Shown here in pieces: positions 1 to 9,099 of a stretch of DNA of 64,000 bases. Made by a program: the position numbers and the translations under genes. The stretch lies in assembly GCA_963772335.1 (NCBI GenBank), contig CAVYXF010000003.1:744001-808000 (forward strand). The letters are read 5' to 3'. The notes under the pieces were generated by a model, which ran no database searches, was not told the origin of the DNA, and saw nothing but the letters and a program-made list of their open reading frames with translations. The DNA comes from CAVYXF01 sp963772335 (lineage in GTDB: Bacteria; Pseudomonadota; Alphaproteobacteria; Rhizobiales; Rhodomicrobiaceae). Each line of letters begins with the position of its first letter. Position 1 is the stretch's first letter.

Positions 1-2
1 TG

Positions 3-926
3 CGCGGCTCCTATCGCGGCTTCGAGATCGCCTCCATGCCGCCGCCCTCCTCCGGCGGCACGCATCTAATCGAGATGCTGAATATGCTGGAGGGCTACGA
101 CCTCCAAGCGCTTGGGGCGGGCAGCGCCGATTATCTGCACCGCCTCATCGAGGCGATGCGCCGCGCCTATGCCGACCGCGCCGCCTATATGGGCGACCCG
201 GACTTCGTCAAAGCGCCGGTTGCCGGCCTCACCGCCAAGAGCTATGCGGCAACCCTGCGCGAGAGCATCGACCTTACCAGGGCCGGCAGCTCGGCGGCGA
301 TCAGCGCCGGCGCGCCGCCTCAAGAGGGCACGCAGACCACCCATTTCTCGGTGATGGACCGGGCCGGCAATGCTGTGGCGAATACCTACACGCTGAATTT
401 CGCCTTCGGCAGCAGCTATTCGGTGGATGGCGCCGGCTTCCTGCTCAACAACGAAATGGACGATTTCTCCGCCAAGCCAGGGGCGCCGAACGCTTACGGC
501 CTGCTCGGCGGCGATGCCAATGCCATCGCCCCGAAAAAGCGCCCGCTCTCCTCGATGACGCCGACCATCGTGTTCAAAGGTGGTGAGCCGATGCTGGCAA
601 CCGGCTCGCCGGGCGGGTCGACCATCATCACCGTCGTCCTGCAGCTTCTGCTCAATGTGATGGATTTCGGTATGAACGTCGCCGAGGCGACCGCCGCGCC
701 GCGAATCCATCACCAATGGCAGCCCGATCTGGTCTTCTCTGAGCGGGGCATCTCCGACGATACGCTCCGCCTGCTGGAGGCGCGCGGCTTCATTCTGCCG
801 AAGGAGGCCGATGGCCGCTTTCAGCACCGCATTCTCGGCCGCGCCAACACGGTCGCCCGGCAGGGCGGCTACTTTCTCGGCGCTGCCGACCCGCGCGCTT
901 TCGACGCAGCCGTGCGCGGCTTTTAA
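3..926 (+). CDS. ggt: Gamma-glutamyltransferase, 5' end outside window
   Basis: This is the C-terminal 307 residues of a gamma-glutamyltranspeptidase, which moves or hydrolyses the gamma-glutamyl group of glutathione and related compounds, normally in the periplasm. The reading frame is open from base 3, so the start lies before the window. The autoprocessing and catalytic threonine is in TTHFSVMD (first Thr codon at 336-338). The substrate-binding motifs PLSSMTPTIV and GSPGGSTI follow at the usual spacing, and the small subunit appears complete. A signal peptide cannot be checked. Family assignment is secure; the physiological substrate is inferred. Confidence 0.93.
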   Translation, partial: RGSYRGFEIASMPPPSSGGTHLIEMLNMLEGYDLQALGAGSADYLHRLIEAMRRAYADRAAYMGDPDFVKAPVAGLTAKSYAATLRESIDLTRAGSSAAISAGAPPQEGTQTTHFSVMDRAGNAVANTYTLNFAFGSSYSVDGAGFLLNNEMDDFSAKPGAPNAYGLLGGDANAIAPKKRPLSSMTPTIVFKGGEPMLATGSPGGSTIITVVLQLLLNVMDFGMNVAEATAAPRIHHQWQPDLVFSERGISDDTLRLLEARGFILPKEADGRFQHRILGRANTVARQGGYFLGAADPRAFDAAVRGF

Positions 927-1006
927 CGGCCGGATTGATCGGCGCAATTTCGCTCCAATTCGGGCGCCCTATCGCCGGGATTGCCGGAAAGACGGGAGAA
1001 GATCAA

Positions 1007-1492
1007 GTGAGACGACCAGGGACAACAGGCCGGCTGGCCGTGAGCCTCGCGCTCGTTCTGCTCGGCGGCCTGAATGCGTTCGCTACTGAAGGGCGTCGCT
1101 GGATCGCCGACAGCGACCCCGAAATCGCGACACTGATCTACGGCACGCCCGAAAGCGACGATATGGTCCTCAATCTCACCTGCGAGCGCGCCTCCAAGAC
1201 GCTCAGCTTGTGGTTTGCGCCCCAGCCCGTGCCGGTGAAGGCGCCGGACAGCCTGCCATTGACCATCTCCTCCGAAGGAGGGCGGGTTGAGCTGAAGGCA
1301 ACGGGGAATCGCTCCGAACTCGACGACTTCTATTCGCTCGAGGCGCACACCGCCCTTACGGCCGATTTGGAGAAGCTGCTGACGGGTGCGAAAGTCGTTT
1401 CGCTGAAGGTCGCAGACCGCACGACGGACATGCCGCTCGACGATGCTGCGCTCGGCGGCGTCGAGGAGCTTGTGAGCGCTTGCCGCAAATAG
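1007..1492 (+). CDS. Small secreted protein of unknown function
   Basis: A 161-residue protein that I do not assign to a named family. I place the start at GTG 1007 because a purine-rich GGGAGAAG site lies about 9 bases upstream and the protein then opens with a clear signal peptide: basic VRRPGTTGR, a hydrophobic core LAVSLALVLLGG and a likely cut after NAFA. Longer in-frame starts back to 935 would bury this signal. The mature part has a Cys in LTCER and a C-terminal Cys in SACRK, which could form a disulfide in the periplasm. It ends 6 bases before the stop of the convergent lhgO. Confidence 0.7.
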   Translation: MRRPGTTGRLAVSLALVLLGGLNAFATEGRRWIADSDPEIATLIYGTPESDDMVLNLTCERASKTLSLWFAPQPVPVKAPDSLPLTISSEGGRVELKATGNRSELDDFYSLEAHTALTADLEKLLTGAKVVSLKVADRTTDMPLDDAALGGVEELVSACRK

Positions 1493-1498
1493 CTGCGC

Positions 1499-2719
1499 TC
1501 AGGCGGTCGCCCGCTGGACAGCGGGGCGGAGCTTGGCGCCGACCTTCTCCGCGATCATCGCCCCGATCGGCAGCGCCGAGGTCGCGGCCGGCGAAGGCGC
1601 ATTGCACACATGGAGCGTCCTGTCCGTCTCGCGAAACAGGAAATCATGCACCAGCGTGCCGTCGCGCATCACCGCCTGTGCCCGGATCCCAGCCTCTAGC
1701 GGCTGTAGATCGCCCATAGTCAGGCTCGGGCAGTATTTGCGGCACTCGGCGAGATAGCGCCGCTTGGACATGGAGTTGGCCAGCTCGTAGACGCCGGCCT
1801 TCATGTTCGAGCGGATCACCTTCCAGAAGCCGGGGAAGCGGATGAACTCGGCGACATCGCGCGGCGAGACCGAGAATTTCGGATAGCCTTCGCGCGACCA
1901 CCCCAGCACAGCATTCGGCCCGACCGTCACACTGCCGTCGATCATCCGGGTCAGATGGATGCCCAGGAACGGCAACTCCGGATCGGGAATGGGGTAGATC
2001 AGCGCGCTGACGATGCGGTTCTTCGCCGGCGGCAGCCGGTAATATTCGCCGCGGAATGGCACGACCTGATAGTCCGGCTCAATGCCGGCGAGGCGCGCCA
2101 GCCGGTCCGACTGAAGACCGCCGCAAACGATAAGGTGCTTGGCCTTCCAGCTCCGGCCGGGCGCCGAGACGGTGACGTGGTCGCCGCCCTCCTGGATGGC
2201 GACGACTTCAGCGTTCAGCGCGATCTCACCGCCCCGCCGGCCGATCTCCCCGGCCATTGCGTTGCAGATCAGCTTGTAGTCGGTGATGCCGGTCGATGGC
2301 ACGAAAATAGCGCCGACGCCGTTGATGTTCGGCTCGCGGTGCTTAAGCTGGGCGGCATCGATCAACTCGGCGTCGACCTTGTTCTCGCGCGAGCGCTCGA
2401 ACAGCTTCAGCATGCGCTGGCGCTCGGCTTCGTTCGTTGCGACCAGCAGCTTGCCGCATACCTCGAAGGGCAGCGTGTATTCGCGGCAGAACGCAACGGT
2501 CTCAGCAGCGCCGCGCCGGCAAAGCTCGGCCTTGAAGCTCCCCGGCGCATAATAGATACCAGAATGGATAACGCCGCTGTTGTGGCCGGTCTGATGCCGG
2601 CCAACGGCGCTCTCCTTCTCGATCACCAGGATACCGGCGCCGGGATGGGCATCGCTGAGCTTGAGAGCTGTTGCCAGCCCGACGATCCCGCCGCCGATGA
2701 TGCAGAAGTCGTAAATCAT
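1499..2719 (-). CDS. lhgO: L-2-hydroxyglutarate oxidase
   Basis: A 406-residue FAD-dependent oxidoreductase of the LhgO family, which oxidises L-2-hydroxyglutarate to 2-oxoglutarate and passes electrons to the membrane quinone pool. The N-terminus has the Rossmann FAD motif IIGGGIVGLATAL (about residues 7-19), followed by the family signature HQTGHNSGVIHSGIYY (about 41-56) and the substrate-domain motif PFRGEYY. Length is typical. It is convergent with the small secreted protein and has no obvious operon partner; the TIGR02300 gene lies upstream on the same strand 29 bases away. DadA-type amino acid oxidases share the fold, but the HSGIYY signature supports LhgO. Confidence 0.9.
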   Translation of the reverse strand: MIYDFCIIGGGIVGLATALKLSDAHPGAGILVIEKESAVGRHQTGHNSGVIHSGIYYAPGSFKAELCRRGAAETVAFCREYTLPFEVCGKLLVATNEAERQRMLKLFERSRENKVDAELIDAAQLKHREPNINGVGAIFVPSTGITDYKLICNAMAGEIGRRGGEIALNAEVVAIQEGGDHVTVSAPGRSWKAKHLIVCGGLQSDRLARLAGIEPDYQVVPFRGEYYRLPPAKNRIVSALIYPIPDPELPFLGIHLTRMIDGSVTVGPNAVLGWSREGYPKFSVSPRDVAEFIRFPGFWKVIRSNMKAGVYELANSMSKRRYLAECRKYCPSLTMGDLQPLEAGIRAQAVMRDGTLVHDFLFRETDRTLHVCNAPSPAATSALPIGAMIAEKVGAKLRPAVQRATA

Positions 2720-2748
2720 CTCACCGTTGATGCCGGGATCTTAACCAT

Positions 2749-3153
2749 TCAGATATCGTCTTCCTCGTCGCGCGAGCCGCCGAGCAGGCCGGAGACATCG
2801 TCTCCCTCTTCATCATCGTCCTCAATGAAGGTTTCGTCGGTGTCTGCCTTCAGCTCGGTATCCTCATCTTCGATCTCGACGAGACCGTCATCGTCGATGT
2901 CAGGCAACTCATTCTCCGCATCGGCGACTTCATCCAGTGATACAATATCGACATTGGCGGCAGCCGGCGAGAGCGCATCGTCATCTTCGTCGACATCGGC
3001 TGTATTTCCACTTACGACCTTCGGGCGGCCGTTCGCCTGCTGGTAGACAGTCTGGCAGATCGGGCAGGTAATGGGGTCGCGGTTCAAGTCATAGAACTTG
3101 CTGCCGCAATGCTGGCACACCCGCTTTGTTCCTCGGGCAGCTTTGGTGGACAT
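2749..3153 (-). CDS. TIGR02300 family protein (FYDLN acid protein)
   Basis: A 134-residue protein typical of alphaproteobacteria. The N-terminus holds a zinc-ribbon-like Cys set, CQHCGSKFYDLN and CPIC (residues about 13-35), with the diagnostic FYDLN motif. The rest is very acidic, with runs such as DVDEDDD and DDDEEGDD, probably disordered. The function is unknown. In related genomes the gene commonly sits beside aroA, as here, where aroA starts about 210 bases away in the divergent direction. Confidence 0.9.
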   Translation of the reverse strand: MSTKAARGTKRVCQHCGSKFYDLNRDPITCPICQTVYQQANGRPKVVSGNTADVDEDDDALSPAAANVDIVSLDEVADAENELPDIDDDGLVEIEDEDTELKADTDETFIEDDDEEGDDVSGLLGGSRDEEDDI

Positions 3154-3364
3154 GATGTTCAGCCTCGTAAAAACGCTATTCTTTCGGGGAAATGGCCACC
3201 TGCATAGGCATGCATGTCAGCTGTGTCAAAGGCAAACGACATCTGCCCACGCGCGAAACAGTTGAGAATTGACAGAAGCGCGGTGGGGCTGCTCTATGGC
3301 GGCGGAGCCAGGGTTATGGTTCTTCCCTCGGCATTCTTCAAGCCCTATAACCAACCCGTCCATC

Positions 3365-4696
3365 ATGCCAAAGCTTGCCGCAACGCGATCAGGGGCCTTG
3401 AGTGGCCGCGCCGCCGTCCCGGGCGATAAGTCGATTTCGCATCGCTCATTGATGTTCGGCGCGCTTTCCATTGGCGAGACCCGGATCACCGGCCTTTTGG
3501 AGGCCGCCGACGTTTTGGCGACAGCCCGCGCCGTGGAGATGCTCGGCGCCGATGTGGCGCGCGACGGGGCGGAGTGGATCGTCCGCGGGCGCGGCATCGG
3601 CGGCCTGACCTCGCCGGACGCACCGCTCGATTTCGGCAATTCCGGCACCGGGGCGCGGCTGATGATGGGGATTGTCGCCGGCCATCCGATCGAGGCGCGC
3701 TTCACCGGCGATGCCTCGCTCTGCCGCCGGCCAATGGGCCGGGTGCTCAAACCTTTGCGGAAAATGGGCCTCACCGTCGCCGAGGGCGACAAGGACACCC
3801 TGCCGCTGACGTTGATCGGCTCGGGCCAGCTCGTGCCCATGCGCTACGTCCTCCCCGTCCCATCGGCGCAGGTGAAGTCCGCGGTGCTGCTGGCCGGCCT
3901 TGCCGCGGCCGGCGAAACAACGGTGGTCGAGACCGAGGCGACCCGCGACCACACCGAGAAGATGCTCACCTATCTCGGCGCGCGAATCACCACGGAGCAG
4001 ACGCCCGAAGGCCGCGCCATCACTGTGAAAGGTCAGCCGATCCTGGAAGGCCGCCCGATCCGGGTGCCCGCCGATCCAAGCTCGGCGGCGTTCCTGGCTG
4101 CCGCGGCGCTGATCTGCCCGCACTCCGACGTCGTCATCGAGAATGTGCTGGTCAACCCGACCCGCACCGGCTTTTACACGACGCTCAAGGAAATGGGCGC
4201 CGACATTGCCTTCGAGGCGCAAAGGGAACAAGGCGGCGAGCCGGTCGCCGACATCAGGGTGCGCCATAGTGCGCTGCGCGGCGTCAGCGTGCCGGCAAGC
4301 CGCGCGCCCTCGATGATCGACGAATATCCGATGCTGGCGGCGCTTAGCGCCTACGCCGAGGGTGAGACCTTCATGCAGGGCCTTGCCGAGTTGCGCGTCA
4401 AGGAGAGCGACCGGCTGGCGGCGACCGAGGCTGGGCTCAAGGCCTGCGGCGTCGACGCGATCGCCGAGGGCGACACCCTTACCGTGCGCGGCACTGGCCG
4501 GGTGCCGGGCGGCGGGCTGGTGAAAACCGACATGGACCACCGCATCGCCATGGCCTTTCTCACCCTGGGGCTTGGCGCGGACAAGCCGGTCACCGTGGAC
4601 GACATCGCCATGATCGAAACCAGCTTCCCGAACTTCATCGCGCTGATGAGCGGCCTTGGCGCGACATTCATAAGCGAGGGCGAGATGGCATCATGA
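3365..4696 (+). CDS. aroA: 3-phosphoshikimate 1-carboxyvinyltransferase (EPSP synthase)
   Basis: A 443-residue EPSP synthase that transfers the enolpyruvyl group of PEP to shikimate 3-phosphate in chorismate synthesis. Signature PGDKSISHR is near residue 19, FGNSGTGARL near 92, and RVKESDR near 340; DMDHRIAMAF lies in the C-terminal half. I chose ATG 3365 because it gives the usual length and the conserved N-terminus; an in-frame start at 3269 adds 32 unconserved residues. No strong ribosome site is visible before it. The stop overlaps the cmk start as ATGA, so the two genes are probably translationally coupled. Confidence 0.95.
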   Translation: MPKLAATRSGALSGRAAVPGDKSISHRSLMFGALSIGETRITGLLEAADVLATARAVEMLGADVARDGAEWIVRGRGIGGLTSPDAPLDFGNSGTGARLMMGIVAGHPIEARFTGDASLCRRPMGRVLKPLRKMGLTVAEGDKDTLPLTLIGSGQLVPMRYVLPVPSAQVKSAVLLAGLAAAGETTVVETEATRDHTEKMLTYLGARITTEQTPEGRAITVKGQPILEGRPIRVPADPSSAAFLAAAALICPHSDVVIENVLVNPTRTGFYTTLKEMGADIAFEAQREQGGEPVADIRVRHSALRGVSVPASRAPSMIDEYPMLAALSAYAEGETFMQGLAELRVKESDRLAATEAGLKACGVDAIAEGDTLTVRGTGRVPGGGLVKTDMDHRIAMAFLTLGLGADKPVTVDDIAMIETSFPNFIALMSGLGATFISEGEMAS

Positions 4697-5331
4697 TCAT
4701 TGCCATTGACGGACCAGCGGCATCCGGCAAAGGCACGCTCGCCCAGAGGCTCGCACTGCGTTATCAGCTCCCCCATCTCGACACCGGCATGCTCTACCGG
4801 GCGGTTGCCCGCGATATGCTGGCCCGCGGAGTGCCTCTCGACGATCCGGTGGCAGCCGAGGCCTCGGCCCGCGGGCTCGATCACACCACCCTCACCGACC
4901 CAAGCCTGCGCGGTCGGCAGATGAGCGAGGCCGCATCGATCGTCGCCGCCATCCCCGCCGTGCGCGCGGCCTTGATCGACATGCAGCGGGAATTCGCGCG
5001 CCGCCGGCAGGGGGCGCTTATCGAAGGACGTGACATCGGAACGGTTGTATGCCCGGATGCAGACATTAAATTATTCGTAACAGCCGATCTGGAAGAAAGA
5101 GCAAGACGCCGCCACCGCGAACTTCTCGAGAAGGGAGAGACACTTAGCGAAGCCGCCGTTCTCGAGGATTTGCGCCGACGTGACGAACGCGATAGCACGC
5201 GGGCGGTCTCGCCTTTGCGACGAGCGCTGGACGCGCACTTGCTCGATACTACGAAATTGGATATAGAAGCTGCATTTTTCGCCGCCGTAAGACTAATCGA
5301 CGCCGCGATTGGCCGTGCCGTGAGCACATGA
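4693..5331 (+). CDS. cmk: Cytidylate kinase
   Basis: A 212-residue (d)CMP kinase. The P-loop is IDGPAASGKGTLA (residues 4-16), LDTGMLYRAVA contacts the nucleotide, and EGRDIGTVVCPDAD is the family signature, followed by the lid segment RARRRHREL. It overlaps aroA by four bases and precedes rpsA, the standard aroA-cmk-rpsA order of alphaproteobacteria. The stop codon falls in the left arm of a short hairpin at 5331-5348. Confidence 0.96.
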   Translation: MIIAIDGPAASGKGTLAQRLALRYQLPHLDTGMLYRAVARDMLARGVPLDDPVAAEASARGLDHTTLTDPSLRGRQMSEAASIVAAIPAVRAALIDMQREFARRRQGALIEGRDIGTVVCPDADIKLFVTADLEERARRRHRELLEKGETLSEAAVLEDLRRRDERDSTRAVSPLRRALDAHLLDTTKLDIEAAFFAAVRLIDAAIGRAVST

Positions 5332-5348
5332 ACGCCGGGTTCGGCGTT
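5331..5348 (+). terminator. Short hairpin after cmk
   Basis: AACGCCG and CGGCGTT form a perfect 7-base stem with a GGTT loop directly at the cmk stop. No strong T-run follows, so it may be a weak terminator, an attenuator or an RNA-processing element in the 191-base cmk-rpsA gap, which otherwise holds the rpsA leader and no recognised motif. Confidence 0.45.
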
Positions 5349-5522
5349 TGCGTATCCAGCCTGCCGCAGCTCCATCCTCGAGGCGTTGGTTCTTCTACCC
5401 GGCAAAACAGACAGGAACATGAAGGACGGCCGCACGCTCTCTCCCTAGCCGGTTAGGAGAGGCTGCCCCGTTCATTCTTATTGGCGCATAGCGCGTCGTG
5501 CAAACAACCGGCAGGAAATTTG

Positions 5523-7256
5523 ATGAGCTTACCCCAAGTCCAAGAACCACTCGCTAAGGAATATGCGCCCACCGAGGAAGACTTCGCCGCGCTCCTTGAG
5601 GAATCTTTAAACCAGTCGGGCCTCGATGAGGGCTCGGTGGTCAAAGGCAAGATCGTCGCCATCGAGAACGATCTGGCCGTCATAGATGTCGGCCTGAAGA
5701 CCGAAGGCCGCATTCCGCTGAAGGAATTCAGCGTCGGCGCGCGTGGCCCCTCTGTCGGGGTCGGCGATGAGGTCGAGGTCTATCTCGAGCGCATCGAAAA
5801 CGCCATGGGCGAGGCGGTGCTGTCGCGCGAGAAGGCGCGGCGCGAGGAGAGCTGGACGCGCCTTGAGGAGAAGTTCAACGCCGGCGAGAAGGTCGAAGGC
5901 GTGATCTTCAACAAGGTTAAGGGCGGCTTTACCGTTGATCTCGATGGCGCCGTTGCGTTCCTTCCCGGCAGCCAGGTCGATATCCGCCCGGTGCGCGACA
6001 TCGGCCCCTTGATGAACATGCCGCAGCCTTTCCAGATCCTGAAAATGGATCGCCGCCGCGGCAATATCGTCGTCTCCCGCCGCTCCGTGCTGGAGGAGAC
6101 CCGCGCCGAGCAGCGCTCCGAGATCGTCGCCAAGCTCGAAGAAGGCCAGACGGTCGAAGGCGTGGTCAAGAACATCACAGATTACGGTGCGTTCATTGAC
6201 CTGGGCGGCATCGACGGCCTGCTCCATGTCACCGACATGGCATGGCGCCGCGTCAACCATCCCTCCGAAATCCTCAATGTGGGCGATACCGTCAAGGTGC
6301 AGATCGTCCGCATCAACCCGGAAACCCACCGCATCAGCCTCGGCATGAAGCAGCTCGAAGCCGATCCGTGGGAGGGCATCGAGGCGAAATACCCAATCGG
6401 CGCCAAGTTCACCGGCAAGGTCACGAACATCACCGATTATGGTGCCTTCGTCGAGCTGGAGCCGGGTGTCGAGGGCCTGATCCACGTCTCCGAGATGAGC
6501 TGGGTGAAGAAAAACATCCACCCCGGCAAGATCGTCTCGACCAGCCAGGAAGTGGAAGTCCAGGTGCTCGAGGTCGATCCGCAGAAGCGCCGCATCTCGC
6601 TCGGCCTCAAGCAGACCCAGGAGAACCCCTGGCGCGCTTTTGCCGAGAACCACCCGAAGGGCTCCGAGATCGAAGGCCAGATCCGCAACATCACCGAGTT
6701 CGGCCTGTTCATCGGCCTCGATGGTGGCATCGACGGCATGGTGCATCTCTCCGACCTCGACTGGAACAAGGCGGGTGAAGAAGCCCTCAAGGACTTCACC
6801 AAGGGCGACACCGTCCGCGCCGTGGTGCTCGACACCGACCCGGAGAAGGAGCGCATTTCGCTGGGCATTAAGCAGCTCGGCACCGATCCGTTCCAGTCTG
6901 CTGCCGGCCTGCGCAAGGGCTCGACCGTCACCTGCGAGGTGATCGAGGTGAAGGAAGGCGGCCTGGAGGTGAAGATCACCGGCACCGACATGACGGCCTT
7001 CATCCGGCGCGCGGACCTCTCCCGCGACCGCTCCGAACAGCGGCCCGAGCGCTTCTCGCCCGGCGACATGGTCGATGCCGTGGTGCAGTCCGTTGACAAG
7101 GCGTCGCGCAAGATCTCCGTCTCCATCAAGGCGCTCGAAATCGCCGAGGAGAAGGAGGCGGTCGCCCAGTACGGCTCGACCGACAGCGGCGCCTCGCTCG
7201 GCGACATTCTTGGTGCCGCCCTTTCCAAGGCGCAGGAGAAGGACGGCGGCAAGTAA
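5523..7256 (+). CDS. rpsA: 30S ribosomal protein S1
   Basis: A 577-residue S1 protein with six S1 RNA-binding repeats, the form that helps mRNA bind the 30S subunit. Repeat boundaries are seen in VEGVVKNITDYGAFIDLGG, FTGKVTNITDYGAFVELE and IEGQIRNITEFGLFIGLDG. The start is ATG 5523, preceded by AGGAAA at the right spacing; the reading frame extends upstream to 5481 but without conservation. It has its own leader after cmk and a strong terminator downstream. Confidence 0.97.
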   Translation: MSLPQVQEPLAKEYAPTEEDFAALLEESLNQSGLDEGSVVKGKIVAIENDLAVIDVGLKTEGRIPLKEFSVGARGPSVGVGDEVEVYLERIENAMGEAVLSREKARREESWTRLEEKFNAGEKVEGVIFNKVKGGFTVDLDGAVAFLPGSQVDIRPVRDIGPLMNMPQPFQILKMDRRRGNIVVSRRSVLEETRAEQRSEIVAKLEEGQTVEGVVKNITDYGAFIDLGGIDGLLHVTDMAWRRVNHPSEILNVGDTVKVQIVRINPETHRISLGMKQLEADPWEGIEAKYPIGAKFTGKVTNITDYGAFVELEPGVEGLIHVSEMSWVKKNIHPGKIVSTSQEVEVQVLEVDPQKRRISLGLKQTQENPWRAFAENHPKGSEIEGQIRNITEFGLFIGLDGGIDGMVHLSDLDWNKAGEEALKDFTKGDTVRAVVLDTDPEKERISLGIKQLGTDPFQSAAGLRKGSTVTCEVIEVKEGGLEVKITGTDMTAFIRRADLSRDRSEQRPERFSPGDMVDAVVQSVDKASRKISVSIKALEIAEEKEAVAQYGSTDSGASLGDILGAALSKAQEKDGGK

Positions 7257-7264
7257 CAACAGCT

Positions 7265-7310
7265 GGGAAGGCTGGCTTCGCGCGCGGGCCGGCCTTCCCA
7301 TTTTCATTTC
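7265..7310 (+). terminator. Rho-independent terminator of rpsA
   Basis: GGGAAGGCTGGC (7265-7276) pairs with GCCGGCCTTCCC (7288-7299) with one mismatch, then the T-rich run ATTTTCATTT follows. It lies 9 bases after the rpsA stop. Confidence 0.85.
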
Positions 7311-7349
7311 GTCTTTCCGTTGCCAGTCATGACCGCGTAGGCCCCTCCC

Positions 7350-8318
7350 ATGACGCTCGACGCCGACCGCCTTACCGAACGCCGCCGCCTGAAGCGCCGG
7401 CTGAGTTTGTGGCGCATCGGTGCGCTCCTCGCCGTTGTCGCCCTCATCGTAGCGCTGGCAGCCCGCCAGGGCGGGTTGACCACCTATCTCGGCGGACCGC
7501 AGCAGGTTGCCCGCGTTGAGATCAGCGGCTTCATCTCCGATGACCGCAACCAGCGCAAGCTGCTGTCAGATCTGGAGAAAGCCGACCACGTTCGCGGCGT
7601 CATTCTGGCCATCAACAGCCCTGGCGGCACCACCTCTGGAGCCGAAGCGCTCTATCTTGCCGTGCGCAAGCTGGCCGAGAAGAAACCGGTCGCCGCCGTG
7701 TTCGGCACGATCGCCACCTCGGCCGCCTATCTGACCGGCATTGCCGCCGATCACATCGTCGCGCGCGGCAACAGCATCACCGGCTCGGTCGGGGTGATCC
7801 TCCAGGTCGCCGAGGTTTCGCAGCTGCTCGACAAGATCGGCGTGCATATCGAGGAAATCCGCTCCGGGCCGCTGAAAGCCGTGCCCTCGCCCTTCACCCC
7901 CACCGATCCGGCAGCGAGGGCGCTCGCCCAGGAAATGGTGGACGAATCCCGGCAGTGGTTCGTCGCCCTTGTGGCCGAGCGCCGCCCCACCGTGGTTCCC
8001 TCTCTCGAGCAGATCAGGACGGGCCGCATCTTCACCGGGCGCCAGGCGCTGCAGATCGGCCTCATCGATAACATCGGCGATGAGGAGCAGGCGCGCGACT
8101 GGATGGCGGACAAGGGCGTTCCCAAGAACCTCGGAATCGTCGACTGGAAGCCGCAGGATTCTTCGTCGTTCAGCTTATTCAACAGCCTCAGCGAGGGCGC
8201 CTTAGCGGCATTCGGTGGGGTGGGGGAGCTTTTTCACCGCTTTGTGATCAATGCCCTAACACGTGTTAACGATCTTGACGGGCTCGTTTCGCTTTGGCAC
8301 CCTGAAAATAACAAATAA
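7350..8318 (+). CDS. sppA: Signal peptide peptidase SppA, short form
   Basis: A 322-residue membrane-anchored serine protease of family S49 that degrades cleaved signal peptides. One transmembrane segment lies at about residues 22-42 (IGALLAVVALIVALAA). The nucleophile Ser is in GTIATSAAYLTG and the general-base Lys in RSGPLKAVPSPF, the Ser-Lys dyad of the single-domain form. NSPGGTTSGAEAL is the conserved oxyanion region. It is located between rpsA and ihfB, as in many alphaproteobacteria. Confidence 0.93.
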   Translation: MTLDADRLTERRRLKRRLSLWRIGALLAVVALIVALAARQGGLTTYLGGPQQVARVEISGFISDDRNQRKLLSDLEKADHVRGVILAINSPGGTTSGAEALYLAVRKLAEKKPVAAVFGTIATSAAYLTGIAADHIVARGNSITGSVGVILQVAEVSQLLDKIGVHIEEIRSGPLKAVPSPFTPTDPAARALAQEMVDESRQWFVALVAERRPTVVPSLEQIRTGRIFTGRQALQIGLIDNIGDEEQARDWMADKGVPKNLGIVDWKPQDSSSFSLFNSLSEGALAAFGGVGELFHRFVINALTRVNDLDGLVSLWHPENNK

Positions 8319-8342
8319 CTACAAGTAGATCGCCCAAGCGCA

Positions 8343-8687
8343 ATGCCAATGATCAAGTCAGAGCTCATCGAAAAGATTGCTTCTGCGAACCCGCATTTAT
8401 TTCAGCGCGACGTAGAGCTGATCGTTAACGTCATCTTCGACGAAATTATTGCATCGCTCGCCCGCGGTGAGCGTGTAGAATTGCGCGGTTTCGGCGCGTT
8501 TTCTGTGAAGCAGCGCCCGGCCCGGCCCGGCCGCAATCCGCGCACCGGGGAGCAGGTCAAAGTGGAGGAGAAGTACGTCCCCTACTTCAAGACCGGTAAA
8601 GAGCTGCGCCAGCGGATGAATAACAGTTTCGAAAGCAAGCCGCCCATAAAATCGCCTCCTAGAGGCAGGAAGAAGAAGACTGATTGA
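8343..8687 (+). CDS. ihfB: Integration host factor subunit beta
   Basis: A 114-residue DNA-bending protein of the HU/IHF family. The beta-arm motif GFGAFSVKQRPARPGRNPRT carries the intercalating Pro, and YFKTGKELRQR closes the domain. The C-terminus has a basic tail RGRKKKTD, a common alphaproteobacterial extension. A second ATG six bases downstream (8349) gives the usual MIKSELIEKIA start and may be the true one. A partner ihfA is not in this window. Confidence 0.95.
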   Translation: MPMIKSELIEKIASANPHLFQRDVELIVNVIFDEIIASLARGERVELRGFGAFSVKQRPARPGRNPRTGEQVKVEEKYVPYFKTGKELRQRMNNSFESKPPIKSPPRGRKKKTD

Positions 8688-8710
8688 GCGGCTGTGAGTG
8701 GAGCTGGTTT

Positions 8711-9085
8711 ATGCGTCTGCTGCGACTTTTGGTTCTGTTGGTGTTTGCGGTTGCCGTCGTCGCCTTAGCGGTCGCCAACCGTCATGTGGTGCGTTTCATG
8801 CTTGATCCGCTGTCCGGCCCACAAGGGTCGTTGTTCGTCGAAGCCCCGCTGTTCTTCTATCTGTTCGTCGCGCTGTTCCTCGGCTTCATCCTTGGCGCAC
8901 TCGCCACCTGGACCGGCCAGGGCCGTTGGCGCCGGGCGGCAAGGCAGCGTGCCGATGAGGTGTCGCGTCTCAAACGCGAGACGGAGCGCCTCTCCCGGCA
9001 CCTGCGCGTGATGGAGCGCGCGCCGCAGATCCGCGCCTTCGTCGCCTCGCAAGAAGCCGAGCACGAGCGGCCTTCGATCCACTAG
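8711..9085 (+). CDS. lapA: LapA-domain (DUF1049) membrane protein
   Basis: A 124-residue inner-membrane protein with two transmembrane segments, LLVLLVFAVAVVALAVA near the N-terminus and FFYLFVALFLGFILGALA at about 45-65, then a coiled-coil-like cytoplasmic tail rich in Arg and Glu. This is the LapA/YciS layout, associated with lipopolysaccharide assembly control in enterobacteria. I start at ATG 8711 with GGAG about 8 bases upstream; an in-frame TTG at 8684 would overlap ihfB. The role in this organism is inferred from the family only. Confidence 0.8.
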   Translation: MRLLRLLVLLVFAVAVVALAVANRHVVRFMLDPLSGPQGSLFVEAPLFFYLFVALFLGFILGALATWTGQGRWRRAARQRADEVSRLKRETERLSRHLRVMERAPQIRAFVASQEAEHERPSIH

Positions 9086-9099
9086 GACCTTTCTCGGCC

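Noticed and set aside
1955..3046. A 363-codon plus-strand frame with a Ser-rich tail
   Set aside because: It is antisense to lhgO and the TIGR02300 gene.
3154..3364. Possible tRNA-Ala between the TIGR02300 gene and aroA, as in some relatives
   Set aside because: I looked for a cloverleaf in this gap and found none.
5607..7307. A 566-codon minus-strand frame across rpsA
   Set aside because: It is an antisense shadow of ribosomal protein S1.
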